Shown in pieces: positions 8,522-15,525 of a stretch of DNA of 64,000 bases. How positions within the stretch are numbered: position 1 is the stretch's first letter; each line of letters starts with the position of its first letter. The stretch is from Brevundimonas subvibrioides (GTDB lineage: Bacteria > Pseudomonadota > Alphaproteobacteria > Caulobacterales > Caulobacteraceae). The notes beneath the pieces were generated by a model. The model had not been told where the DNA came from, did not search any database, and was given only the letters and a program-made list of their open reading frames with translations. The DNA lies in contig NCEB01000008.1 of the NCBI GenBank assembly GCA_002280475.1, positions 1-64,000 on the forward strand. Direction: 5' to 3'. Position numbers and translations under genes: made by a program.

Positions 8522-9793
8522 GTGAACGGACGAATGGCGGGACTGGCGGCTCTGGCGGCGGCGCTCATCGGCACCACGCCGACGGCGGCTCAGATCGGCC
8601 CCCTGACGACACCCAGACTGCCGGGCGTGACCGGCCTGCCGGATGTCGGGCGGCTGGAGGGTCTGGCGGGGCGCGTGGTGGACGAGGCGTTGCAGGCCCC
8701 GTCCCGCCTGACCGGGCTGATCCGCCGGTCGCAAGGCGGGCTGGAGGCCGATCCTTCGGGCTGGCCGGTCGTGGCCGGAGAGATCGTCGCCATCGACCTG
8801 TCGGACGAGGCGCGGCGGGAGGCGGTGGAGAGCGGATACCGTTTCCTGCGCGAAGAGCGGCTCGAGGCGCTGGACCTGACGACCACGGTACTCGCCCCGC
8901 CCCGGCGTCTGTCGTTGGCGCGGGCCGTGGAGCGGCTGCAGGCGCTGGATCCCGGCGCGGAGGTCACCTTCAACCATGTCCATGCCCCGGCCGGCGCGGT
9001 CGAGGGTTCGCCGACATTCGCTCCCGCAGTCAGCACGCCGCAGCGCGGCGGGGCCAGGCTGGGCCTGATCGACACCGGCGTGGACGCCTCTCATCCGGCG
9101 CTGGCGGGGTCGCGGATCACCCAGAGAGGCTTCGCCGGGACGGCGCGGGCGGGCGCGCATGGATCGGCCGTGGCCTCGCTGATGGTCGGCCGCAGCGGGG
9201 CCTTCTCCGGCGGCGCGCCGGGGGCGGATCTTCTGGTCGCCGACATCTACGGTGGTCAGACGGCGGGCGGAGCCTCGACGACACTGGCCCAGGCCCTGGC
9301 CTGGATGGTCGAGCAGCGCGCCACGGTCGTGAACGTCAGCCTCGTTGGCCCGCGCAACAGCCTGGTCGAGCGAGCGGTCGCGCGAGCGCAGGCTGAAGGG
9401 GTGACCGTGGTGGCCGCCGTCGGCAACGACGGACCCGCCGCGCCGCCGCTATATCCCGCCGCCTACGCGGGCGTCGTGGGCGTCACGGGCGTCGGCGGGC
9501 GCAACCAGATCCTGCCCGAAGCGGCGCGAGGGGCGCACGTCGACTTCGCGGCCCCCGGCGCCGACATGGCCGCGGCGGGCAGCGGCGGCGGCTGGACCAC
9601 AGTGCGGGGAACCTCTTTCGCCGCGCCCATCGTGGCGGGACTGCTGTCTACACGAGGACAGGCGTCGCTGGCGGGTCAGGCGACGGACCTCGGTGCCCGG
9701 GGCCGCGATCCCGTTTTCGGTGCCGGCCTGGTCGGGACGACGGCGCGGGTCGCCCCCTCCGCCGTCGGGGCGCGCGGGCGCTTGAGGCGCTGA
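8522..9793 (+). CDS. Secreted S8 (subtilisin-like) serine protease
   Basis: Exported protease of 423 residues. The GTG at 8522 follows GGAG at 7 nt and gives a signal peptide (MAGLAALAAALIGTTPTAA) ending near residue 23. The catalytic triad is present in family order: Asp184 (LGLIDTGVDASHP), His213 (AHGSAVASLMVG), Ser365 (RGTSFAAPIVAGLL). There is an N-terminal extension before the catalytic domain that may act as a propeptide. It is divergent from an ECF sigma/anti-sigma pair, which suggests sigma-controlled expression. Substrate is unknown. Confidence 0.9.
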   Translation: MNGRMAGLAALAAALIGTTPTAAQIGPLTTPRLPGVTGLPDVGRLEGLAGRVVDEALQAPSRLTGLIRRSQGGLEADPSGWPVVAGEIVAIDLSDEARREAVESGYRFLREERLEALDLTTTVLAPPRRLSLARAVERLQALDPGAEVTFNHVHAPAGAVEGSPTFAPAVSTPQRGGARLGLIDTGVDASHPALAGSRITQRGFAGTARAGAHGSAVASLMVGRSGAFSGGAPGADLLVADIYGGQTAGGASTTLAQALAWMVEQRATVVNVSLVGPRNSLVERAVARAQAEGVTVVAAVGNDGPAAPPLYPAAYAGVVGVTGVGGRNQILPEAARGAHVDFAAPGADMAAAGSGGGWTTVRGTSFAAPIVAGLLSTRGQASLAGQATDLGARGRDPVFGAGLVGTTARVAPSAVGARGRLRR

Positions 9794-9889
9794 GACAGAA
9801 AAAATGCAGCCGCCGGGATGAATCCCGACCGGCCCGTCGTTGGACCCTGCGAGGGCGACATGCCCGTAATGTTTATCAGGAGACTGACG

Positions 9890-10606
9890 ATGAAGAAGCA
9901 TCTGATCATGGCGACCGCCGCTTTCGGCCTGGCTCTCGCCGGCGCGGGAGCCTCCGAGGCGCAGGTTCTGGGCGGCTCCGGCGGCCTGACGGGCGGCCTG
10001 GGCGGAAGCTTGGGCGGTCAGGCCGGCAGCCTCGGCGGCTCTCTGGGCGGTAACGGCTCGCTGACCGGCGGCCTGACCGGCGGGATCGACGGATCGAGCC
10101 TGCGCGACCGCGCCACGGGCACCACCAGCGGGGCCCTGTCTCGCGCCGAGCGTCGGGCCGACCGGCTGCGTGCCCGGTCTGAAGCGGCGGCCGAACGCGC
10201 GGGCAACCGTGCCTCGGGCGTGGCCAGCGCGACGCGTGATCGCGCAGGCGTCTTGGCCGGGAGCGCCGAGGGCCAGGCCTCGGGCATGATCGGCGGCGCA
10301 GCCTCCAGCGCCGGCGGCGCCCGTCAGGGTCAAGGCCAAGGTCAGGCCGAAGGGGCGGGCATGCTGGGCAGTGCCCTGTCAGGCCGCGATCTCGACGTCA
10401 CGGGTTCGGGCTCTGGCTCGGGTTCGGCGTCCGGCTTGGCCGCTCGGGAGCCGCGCGAAGCGGATTCGTCAGAGCAGCCCGCGCCGCGTCGCCGGGCCCG
10501 CGCGGACGCCGATGCGGGCGTGAACGGCTCAGCTTCGACCCGTCGCAATGGAGCCTCCGGTTCGGTTGGCGTCTCGGGCAGCGCGTCGGCGCGTCGAGAC
10601 GACTGA
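9890..10606 (+). CDS. Exported Gly/Ala/Arg-rich low-complexity protein
   Basis: Protein of 238 residues with a clear signal peptide (MKKHLIMATAAFGLALAGAGASEA) and start ATG preceded by AGGAGA. The mature part opens with repeated GGL/GGS units, continues with Arg/Ala-rich helical stretches (RADRLRARSEAAAERAG) and ends with Ser/Gly repeats and RRD. No fold is recognised; compositional bias means similarity searches would be unreliable. It lies 96 nt after the protease gene on the same strand and may belong to the same regulon, perhaps as an envelope structural protein or protease substrate (inference). Confidence 0.75.
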   Translation: MKKHLIMATAAFGLALAGAGASEAQVLGGSGGLTGGLGGSLGGQAGSLGGSLGGNGSLTGGLTGGIDGSSLRDRATGTTSGALSRAERRADRLRARSEAAAERAGNRASGVASATRDRAGVLAGSAEGQASGMIGGAASSAGGARQGQGQGQAEGAGMLGSALSGRDLDVTGSGSGSGSASGLAAREPREADSSEQPAPRRRARADADAGVNGSASTRRNGASGSVGVSGSASARRDD

Positions 10607-10631
10607 CCCCCCTCACCGCTGGAGCGCGGTA

Positions 10632-10657
10632 GGCCCCGTCGCCACCACGGCGGGGCC
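10632..10657 (+). terminator. Hairpin after glycine-rich gene
   Basis: Inverted repeat with arms GGCCCCGTCG and CGGCGGGGCC (one G-T pair) 25 nt after the stop codon. There is no downstream T-run, so this is a weak terminator candidate or mRNA-stabilising stem. Confidence 0.4.
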
Positions 10658-10858
10658 GCTCGCGGTCGGCTTCAGAACGGCCAATGACTCGGGTACAGCT
10701 CCTAGAGGCTGATCCGCGCAAAGTCAGACGGCCAGCCAGCCGTATGAGCGGACCAGGCCCACGTCCGCAGACCGGGGGGGCGGCTTGCGCTCGCGGGACG
10801 GTGTTCTGGGCACCGGCGCGGCCGAGCCCCGCCCCCACGGACGGTCCCAGGCGCGGAA

Positions 10859-11065
10859 TCAGGCGTCAGGACGCAGACCCAGGATCGCGTTCCAGGGTCG
10901 CCCCCGGTGAAGCATCAGCAAGGCGAGCATCGTCACCAGCACCGGCATCAGGAGGATCAGGCTGAGCCAACTCCCGACGCGCTCCATCCCGTCGAGAAGC
11001 GACGTGAGGCGGCCCGGTCTGTTCGGCCAGGCCCCTGAGCCTGACGCCATGCTCTGGCCAATCAT
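10859..11065 (-). CDS. Possible small single-span membrane protein
   Basis: Frame of 68 residues containing one strong hydrophobic segment (VGSWLSLILLMPVLVTMLALLML) followed by a basic residue cluster, consistent with a small inner-membrane protein. The ATG at 11065 follows a GGTGGGGG stretch at about 9 nt. No family is recognised and no neighbour depends on it. The surrounding 10658-11479 region is otherwise without a supported gene. Confidence 0.45.
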   Translation of the reverse strand: MIGQSMASGSGAWPNRPGRLTSLLDGMERVGSWLSLILLMPVLVTMLALLMLHRGRPWNAILGLRPDA

Positions 11066-11479
11066 GAAATCACGCCCCCACCCAAGGATGAGGCGTCGCG
11101 CCGGAAAGCGCGGTTTGCAATGGACGTCACCTGGGGCGCGAAACCTCGAGCCGGGGAGACCTCCAGCCGGCGAGGACGCCCTGACCCGGACGCCCGCGTC
11201 GGGGCGTGGGACGCTGGATCAGGTCCGTCTCGCGAGGACGCCAGGCCGGCGGAGATCGGCTACGCCGGGCGATGGGGCGCGGGCGCCGTTTGCGGTCGAT
11301 CAGGTCCGCGGACGGCGCGCCCGAACCCGGGCCCGACGAGCATCCCCATGACCCCTCAGCCTTCTTGCGCGATCTGGACGGCGACAGGATCGAGGCCCTG
11401 GCCTTCGCGGCCGCCTTCGTCGGCTGGGACCGGCCGACGCCTGAATCGATACAGCGAGCGTCGGCTGGGCATGGCACGA
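11066..11479. other. Intergenic, no gene supported
   Basis: Region downstream of the lasso cyclase gene. A plus-strand frame around 11345-11440 reads FLRDLDGDRIEALAFAAAFVGW with gene-like codon use, but it is not bounded by a plausible start or end and could be a decayed fragment. Nothing else is supportable. Confidence 0.35.
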
Positions 11480-13231
11480 TCAGCGTCGGCCACCCAGCCG
11501 GCGTTGCCAAACCCGGACCCAGGCCTCGATGGCGGCCGTGGCCAGGATGGCTCCGGCCCGACCCCTCCACATCAGGCTTTCGCGAGACAGCAGGGTCTCG
11601 GCGGAGGCGCGGTCGATCAGCCCCATCTCCGCCAGCCGGCCGTGGAGGATCCAGGGACGCAGAAGCGAAAGGTTGTCGGCGACCCGACGGCCGTAGACGC
11701 GGCTCATGTCGCCCTTCGAACGCCGCGCGACGATGGGGTCCGGCAGCCGCCCTGAGAAGGCGTGTCGCACCAGCCCCCGGTCGCGACCGCCCAGGGTCAG
11801 TAGGCCGCAGTCCAGGGCGAGGCAGGCCTCGACGACCGGCTGGGCGCAGAAGGGATGCAGGACCTCCACAGCGCCGGTCAGAAGCGACGGTCCGTGGCGC
11901 GAGACCCCGTCCGCGACCCCCGCGATCTGGAGCCGCTTGGCCGGGCCGAAAGGCGCGAGATCGACGAGCCAGGGGTGGGGCGGGACGGGGTCGGCCTGCG
12001 GGACCGCCAGGCCGCGACGCGGCGGGAAGAGAGCCGCGTCGGGCGTGGCGACACACGCTTGTCGAAGCAGCGACCAGACCGAGCGATCGTTGGCCGCCGC
12101 GAGCCGGACGGTGTCGGGCTCGAACAGGGCCCGCCAGCCCCGGGCGCGCCATCGATCGGCGAAGACCTCCGGCGTGGCCTGCTGGAACAGGGAATCGCCG
12201 CCCTTGCCGGTCATGACGGCCGAGAGCCCGGCCCGGGTGATCCGCATCGCCCAGTCCAGGTCGTGGGGGTGATCCAGACCATTGAGACCCGGGCGGAGGC
12301 CCTGGGAGGCGGATTCGAGCAGGTCGCCGGTCAGGGGCGCGTCGGCATGGGGCACGGCCTCGACGGCGATGCCCAGATGGGCGGCCAGAACCTCGGCCCA
12401 GCGCCGCTCGTCCGCCTCGGGCACCGAGCCGAAGGCGTTGAGCCAGAGCCCGACGCGGTCTTGGCCATCACGGACCAGGCTGGAGGCGACCACCGAGGAG
12501 TCCAGGCCGCCCGAGACCTCGGCGGCCAGGGGTTCGGACCGGCGCGCCAGGCCGTCGACCGCCTCATCGACCGCCGCGCGCAGCCGGGCGGCGGCGGTCT
12601 CGACCGGTGGCCGCGCGTCCAGGCTCGGCATCGCGAAGGTCGCGGGCGTCCACAGGACCTCTGCAGGGAGGGCAGGGTCGAGGCCGAGCAGGGTCCCGGG
12701 CTCGAGCGCGGTCGGCCCGTCCAGGATCAGCGGACCCGTCGCCGCGAGGGGATCGACCAGCGCCCGGGCGAGCCGGTCGCGATCGATCCGCCAGGGCGGG
12801 CGCAGATGCTCGACCAGCCAGGCCGGCGCGAAAGAGGCGATCAGGGTCAGGCCGTCCTGGCGCCAGACGACGCATTCCAGGCCGCCCGAGGGGTCGCGCA
12901 GGACCGCGAACGGCGGGCGCGCGCCGCCCAGTCGCACGCCGATGAAGCGGCCCCAGAACCGGGCCGCGAGCTTCTTTTCGAACGCCAGCGGATCGTGCGG
13001 GCCGACACCGGACAGGTCGGGTGCCCGACGATCGAGGACATCGCCGATCAGGGTCCAGGCTCCGGCCCGGGTGACGGTGGGGTGCCGGGGCCCCGCCGTG
13101 GCCATCCAGGACGCCGGTTCGAGCGGGACGATCCCGAGGCCCCGCTCGCCGGCCAGGCCGCGCAGGGCCCTGGACCGCGCGGCCGCCTCGGGGTCGTCCG
13201 GACGGTGGGAGACGAGGAGAAGCTCGCCCAC
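11480..13231 (-). CDS. Lasso peptide macrolactam synthetase (McjC-like)
   Basis: Asparagine-synthetase-B-like enzyme of 583 residues that would adenylate the acceptor side-chain carboxylate of the lasso precursor and close the ring. The ATP-pyrophosphatase signature VSGGLDSSVVA lies near residue 240, with a second conserved patch MTGKGGDSLFQQ. The N-terminal glutaminase-like half lacks a catalytic Cys2, as in other lasso cyclases. The GTG at 13231 begins 2 nt after the stop codon of the McjB-like gene; no strong Shine-Dalgarno, so translational coupling is likely. The open frame extends upstream to 13414 but overlaps McjB. Last gene of the A-B-C operon; no McjD exporter follows. Confidence 0.88.
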   Translation of the reverse strand: MGELLLVSHRPDDPEAAARSRALRGLAGERGLGIVPLEPASWMATAGPRHPTVTRAGAWTLIGDVLDRRAPDLSGVGPHDPLAFEKKLAARFWGRFIGVRLGGARPPFAVLRDPSGGLECVVWRQDGLTLIASFAPAWLVEHLRPPWRIDRDRLARALVDPLAATGPLILDGPTALEPGTLLGLDPALPAEVLWTPATFAMPSLDARPPVETAAARLRAAVDEAVDGLARRSEPLAAEVSGGLDSSVVASSLVRDGQDRVGLWLNAFGSVPEADERRWAEVLAAHLGIAVEAVPHADAPLTGDLLESASQGLRPGLNGLDHPHDLDWAMRITRAGLSAVMTGKGGDSLFQQATPEVFADRWRARGWRALFEPDTVRLAAANDRSVWSLLRQACVATPDAALFPPRRGLAVPQADPVPPHPWLVDLAPFGPAKRLQIAGVADGVSRHGPSLLTGAVEVLHPFCAQPVVEACLALDCGLLTLGGRDRGLVRHAFSGRLPDPIVARRSKGDMSRVYGRRVADNLSLLRPWILHGRLAEMGLIDRASAETLLSRESLMWRGRAGAILATAAIEAWVRVWQRRLGGRR

Positions 13232-13233
13232 GG

Positions 13234-13863
13234 TCAGACGGTGAGAATGGGGGTGTAGCGCAGCACGCGGTCCAGGCTGTCGTTGAGCACCCGGTCCTCC
13301 AGCTGGATCCAGCAGTGGGCGGCGAACGGCCAGGTCCGCACCCCGAACACCCAGTCCACAGGCCAGCCGTGACGAGCCAGCAGGCTTCGCAGCTGAAAGC
13401 TGCGCTGGAGGCATTCGCCCTCGAGCGGGATCCAGGGCCAGGCGGCCCGGGCGGCGGCCACCAGGGGTTCGAGCCGCTCGCCCGCCTCCGTCGGGATCCC
13501 GTGCGCCACCGGGCCGAGGAGGGTCGGAAGGGTGGAGCGGCGAAAACGCAGGCCGGACGCGACGAGGATGGCCGCGGCGCGGACGATGGCGGTGGGCTCC
13601 CGGGAGGGTTCGGGGACGAGCTCGCGTCGGGGTGGCCGGGCGGCGCGTCGCGGCGGGGTCGGGCGGCCTGGCACGGCGAGGCCCAGGGCGATGAGCGCTT
13701 CGGCGATCGCGGACGAGGCCTGGACCGAGCCGTCCGGGGCGGGATCGATCTCTTCGCCGAGATCGGGGAGGGCGGAATAGCGATCCGCGGCCGTGTCGAG
13801 CAGGACGATGTCGGGCCCGACCCGGGCCATGTGGATGCCGGGGGCGCAGGTCAGATCGGCCAT
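13234..13863 (-). CDS. Lasso peptide leader protease with RRE (McjB-like)
   Basis: Protein of 209 residues that fits an intact B protein: an N-terminal PqqD-like RiPP recognition element (about 1-65, with VGPDIVLLDTAADRYSALPD) joined by a Pro/Arg-rich linker to a transglutaminase-like protease. The catalytic triad is visible as Cys151 (EGECLQRSF), His183 (FAAHCWIQL) and Asp195 (VLNDS). It would bind the leader and cleave it after the Thr-Arg pair. The ATG at 13863 has GAGGAG at 6 nt. It lies about 107 nt downstream of the precursor gene, separated by a stem-loop, and 2 nt upstream of the cyclase gene. Confidence 0.9.
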   Translation of the reverse strand: MADLTCAPGIHMARVGPDIVLLDTAADRYSALPDLGEEIDPAPDGSVQASSAIAEALIALGLAVPGRPTPPRRAARPPRRELVPEPSREPTAIVRAAAILVASGLRFRRSTLPTLLGPVAHGIPTEAGERLEPLVAAARAAWPWIPLEGECLQRSFQLRSLLARHGWPVDWVFGVRTWPFAAHCWIQLEDRVLNDSLDRVLRYTPILTV

Positions 13864-13936
13864 GTCAGGCTCCTCGAGGGCCGGTCCTTCGGGCCGCGGG
13901 CGGATCCGAAGGAGAGCCGGTGAGAGGGAGGGCGTT

Positions 13937-13964
13937 GACGGGCGGCCGCGCGCGACCGCCCGTC
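13937..13964 (-). promoter_or_regulatory. Stem-loop between lasso precursor and protease genes
   Basis: Perfect 9-bp inverted repeat (GACGGGCGG / CCGCCCGTC) with a self-complementary GC-rich loop, located 6 nt past the precursor stop codon. Intergenic stem-loops after the A gene are known in other lasso operons, where they raise precursor mRNA over that of the enzymes. No T-run follows, so partial attenuation or mRNA protection is more likely than full termination. Confidence 0.65.
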
Positions 13965-13970
13965 CGGCGC

Positions 13971-14093
13971 TCAGACGCCCGCGGGTTCGCGGCTGTCGAA
14001 CACGTTCAGCTCCGTATAGGCGCCGCCGATCAGATCGCGGGTCAGGGCCCGGGCGCTTCCGAGGCTGACGAGGCGGATCAGGGGGGTGGTCAT
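13971..14093 (-). CDS. Lasso peptide precursor
   Basis: A 40-residue peptide gene with ATG at 14093 and AAGGAGA at 8 nt. Leader MTTPLIRLVSLGSARALTR keeps LxxxG and the GxxxxxT spacing of proteobacterial lasso leaders, with Thr18 at position -2 of the predicted cleavage site. Predicted core: DLIGGAYTE as a 9-residue ring (Asp1 amine to Glu9 side chain), then tail LNVFDSREPAGV. Phe13 and Arg16 are candidate plug residues. It is followed by a stem-loop and by McjB- and McjC-like genes on the same strand. Brevunsin, a lasso peptide, has been reported from Brevundimonas diminuta; I cannot check identity here. Confidence 0.87.
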   Translation of the reverse strand: MTTPLIRLVSLGSARALTRDLIGGAYTELNVFDSREPAGV

Positions 14094-14189
14094 CGCGGTC
14101 TCTCCTTGGTTGATCGCCACGGTGGTGGCCGGACCAGAGAGCGCCGCGCGGGCGAGAAGGGGAAGCTATATCTGGCGTATATTCAACGG

Positions 14190-14675
14190 CTACCGGCCCG
14201 GACCCGGACGTTTCGCCTCAAGTTCGGCCTGGCCCTGCTCGAGCCAGGTCCGGGTCGGATCCGGCGTCGATGGACGCGCCGCGAGGCCGTCGAACATGGC
14301 CGTCACCGCCGAGACCAGGGTGCGGACTTCCATCCGCGACAGGCCGTCGCCGACCGTCTCGTCGAACCGTCGGAGCGCGATCATCAGAATGGTGGCGAAG
14401 CGGTTGTCGGCGCTGCGCACCGCGAACTCGGGCGAGCCCATGGCCATGGCCAGAAGGATGGCGTTGGGATCGCAGTCGGTGGCGCGGGCGAAGCGGTGCA
14501 CATAGTCGAGGTTGAAGCGGATGTCGCCCGCCTCGAACCGTTCATAGGCCCGGACCGAGAGATTCATGGCGGCCGCCACCTCCGGCTTGGAACGACCACT
14601 CCGGGTCCTGAGCCGTTTCAGCGCTCGCGAGAGCAGGGCGCGATCCTGTCGCGGTTCTGGCCTTTCGCCCGTCAT
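14190..14675 (-). CDS. XRE-family regulator upstream of lasso operon
   Basis: Helix-turn-helix protein of 161 residues: RALKRLRTRSGRSKPEVAAAMNLSVRAYERFEAGDIRFN is an XRE/Cro-type DNA-binding domain, followed by a helical region of unknown role. The ATG at 14675 has GAGGAGAGG upstream; the open frame reaches 14753 without a better start. It is on the same strand as, and 96 nt upstream of, the lasso precursor gene, so it may control the lasso operon. The gap between them holds an AT-rich TATATCTGGCGTATAT stretch at about 14166-14181 that could be promoter or operator. Confidence 0.8.
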   Translation of the reverse strand: MTGERPEPRQDRALLSRALKRLRTRSGRSKPEVAAAMNLSVRAYERFEAGDIRFNLDYVHRFARATDCDPNAILLAMAMGSPEFAVRSADNRFATILMIALRRFDETVGDGLSRMEVRTLVSAVTAMFDGLAARPSTPDPTRTWLEQGQAELEAKRPGPGR

Positions 14676-14903
14676 CCAGGTGCAACCTCTCCTCTGCGAC
14701 CCGGGCTGGCGGGCGACTTTCTTACATTGCGGGAAGTCCGCTGTCGGACACAACTTGTGAATGCTCGCCCAAGAGCGGCGGTTAATCCGACGGATTCAGG
14801 CGGGACGACCGTCGATTGTCGTCGCCGGGGCGCGCCAAGCGCCACAACCGCTTGGCGAGACCGGAGCGCCGCGTTCAAGACCGACGCCTGAAAGGAGGCT
14901 GCG

Positions 14904-15524
14904 GTGAACCGCAGACACGACCCCTTCACCCTCGCCCTGGCCAGTCTCCGCGCCCGGCTCGAGAGCGGCGTCCATGTTCCGGGCGGTTCGATCGTCATCC
15001 TCGACGAAGCGCGCCGGCTGAAGCTGTCGACCACCCCGGTGCGCGAGGCCCTCGGCTGGCTCTGCGGCTTCGGCCTGGTCGAGCGGGGCCCGACCGGCGG
15101 CTTCCTGGCTCCGCGCCTCGATCCCCAGACCCTGCGCGATCGCCTGGCCTTCCGGCTCCACTGCCTGGGCGCGGGCCTGGACGCGAGCGGCGGGGTCCGG
15201 GTCCGTGACGGCGTCGCGCCCCGGGTCGAGGCGGGACCCAAGCCCGCCGAGCTGATGGCCTGGCTCGTCCGCAGCACCGGCAACGCCGCCCTGATGGAGG
15301 CCTATGACCGGGTGGCCAGTCAGCTGGTCCTGTTCGGCGAGGCGGAGACGCGACTGTTCGCCGACCACGAGGCCGAGGCCAACACGCTCGTCGCGCGGTT
15401 CCGCGATCCGACAGGGCGCGGGCTCGGACCGGCCCTGGCCGCCTATCACCGGCGCCGGATGGCGGCGGCGCCGCTTCTGATCATGGCGGTCGAGACCGCG
15501 CGCGACGATCCGGCGGCGGTCTGA
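14904..15524 (+). CDS. GntR-type winged-helix regulator
   Basis: Protein of 206 residues with an N-terminal winged helix of GntR type (VILDEARRLKLSTTPVREALGWLCGFGLVERGPTGGF). The C-terminal part is helical but does not show clear FCD metal-binding residues. The GTG at 14904 sits 7 nt after AAAGGAGG, a strong ribosome site. The stop is 1 nt from the coupling-protein start, so it is probably the first gene of the traG-trbB transcript and may regulate transfer genes. Confidence 0.8.
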   Translation: MNRRHDPFTLALASLRARLESGVHVPGGSIVILDEARRLKLSTTPVREALGWLCGFGLVERGPTGGFLAPRLDPQTLRDRLAFRLHCLGAGLDASGGVRVRDGVAPRVEAGPKPAELMAWLVRSTGNAALMEAYDRVASQLVLFGEAETRLFADHEAEANTLVARFRDPTGRGLGPALAAYHRRRMAAAPLLIMAVETARDDPAAV

Positions 15525-15525
15525 G

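Noticed and set aside
11206..12216. Plus-strand open frame overlapping the lasso cyclase gene
   Set aside because: Mostly Arg/Pro/Gly-rich shadow of the cyclase. A short stretch near 11345-11440 looks gene-like but has no bounded start or stop, so I did not call it.
13234..13414. Upstream extension of the lasso cyclase frame to 13414
   Set aside because: It would overlap 180 nt of the McjB-like gene with non-homologous sequence; the GTG at 13231 just after the McjB stop is the better start.
13971..14093. Alternative lasso core starting at one of the two Gly residues (GGAYTE...)
   Set aside because: Would give ring sizes outside or at odds with known 7-9 residue rings and would break the Thr -2 rule; Asp1 to Glu9 fits both.
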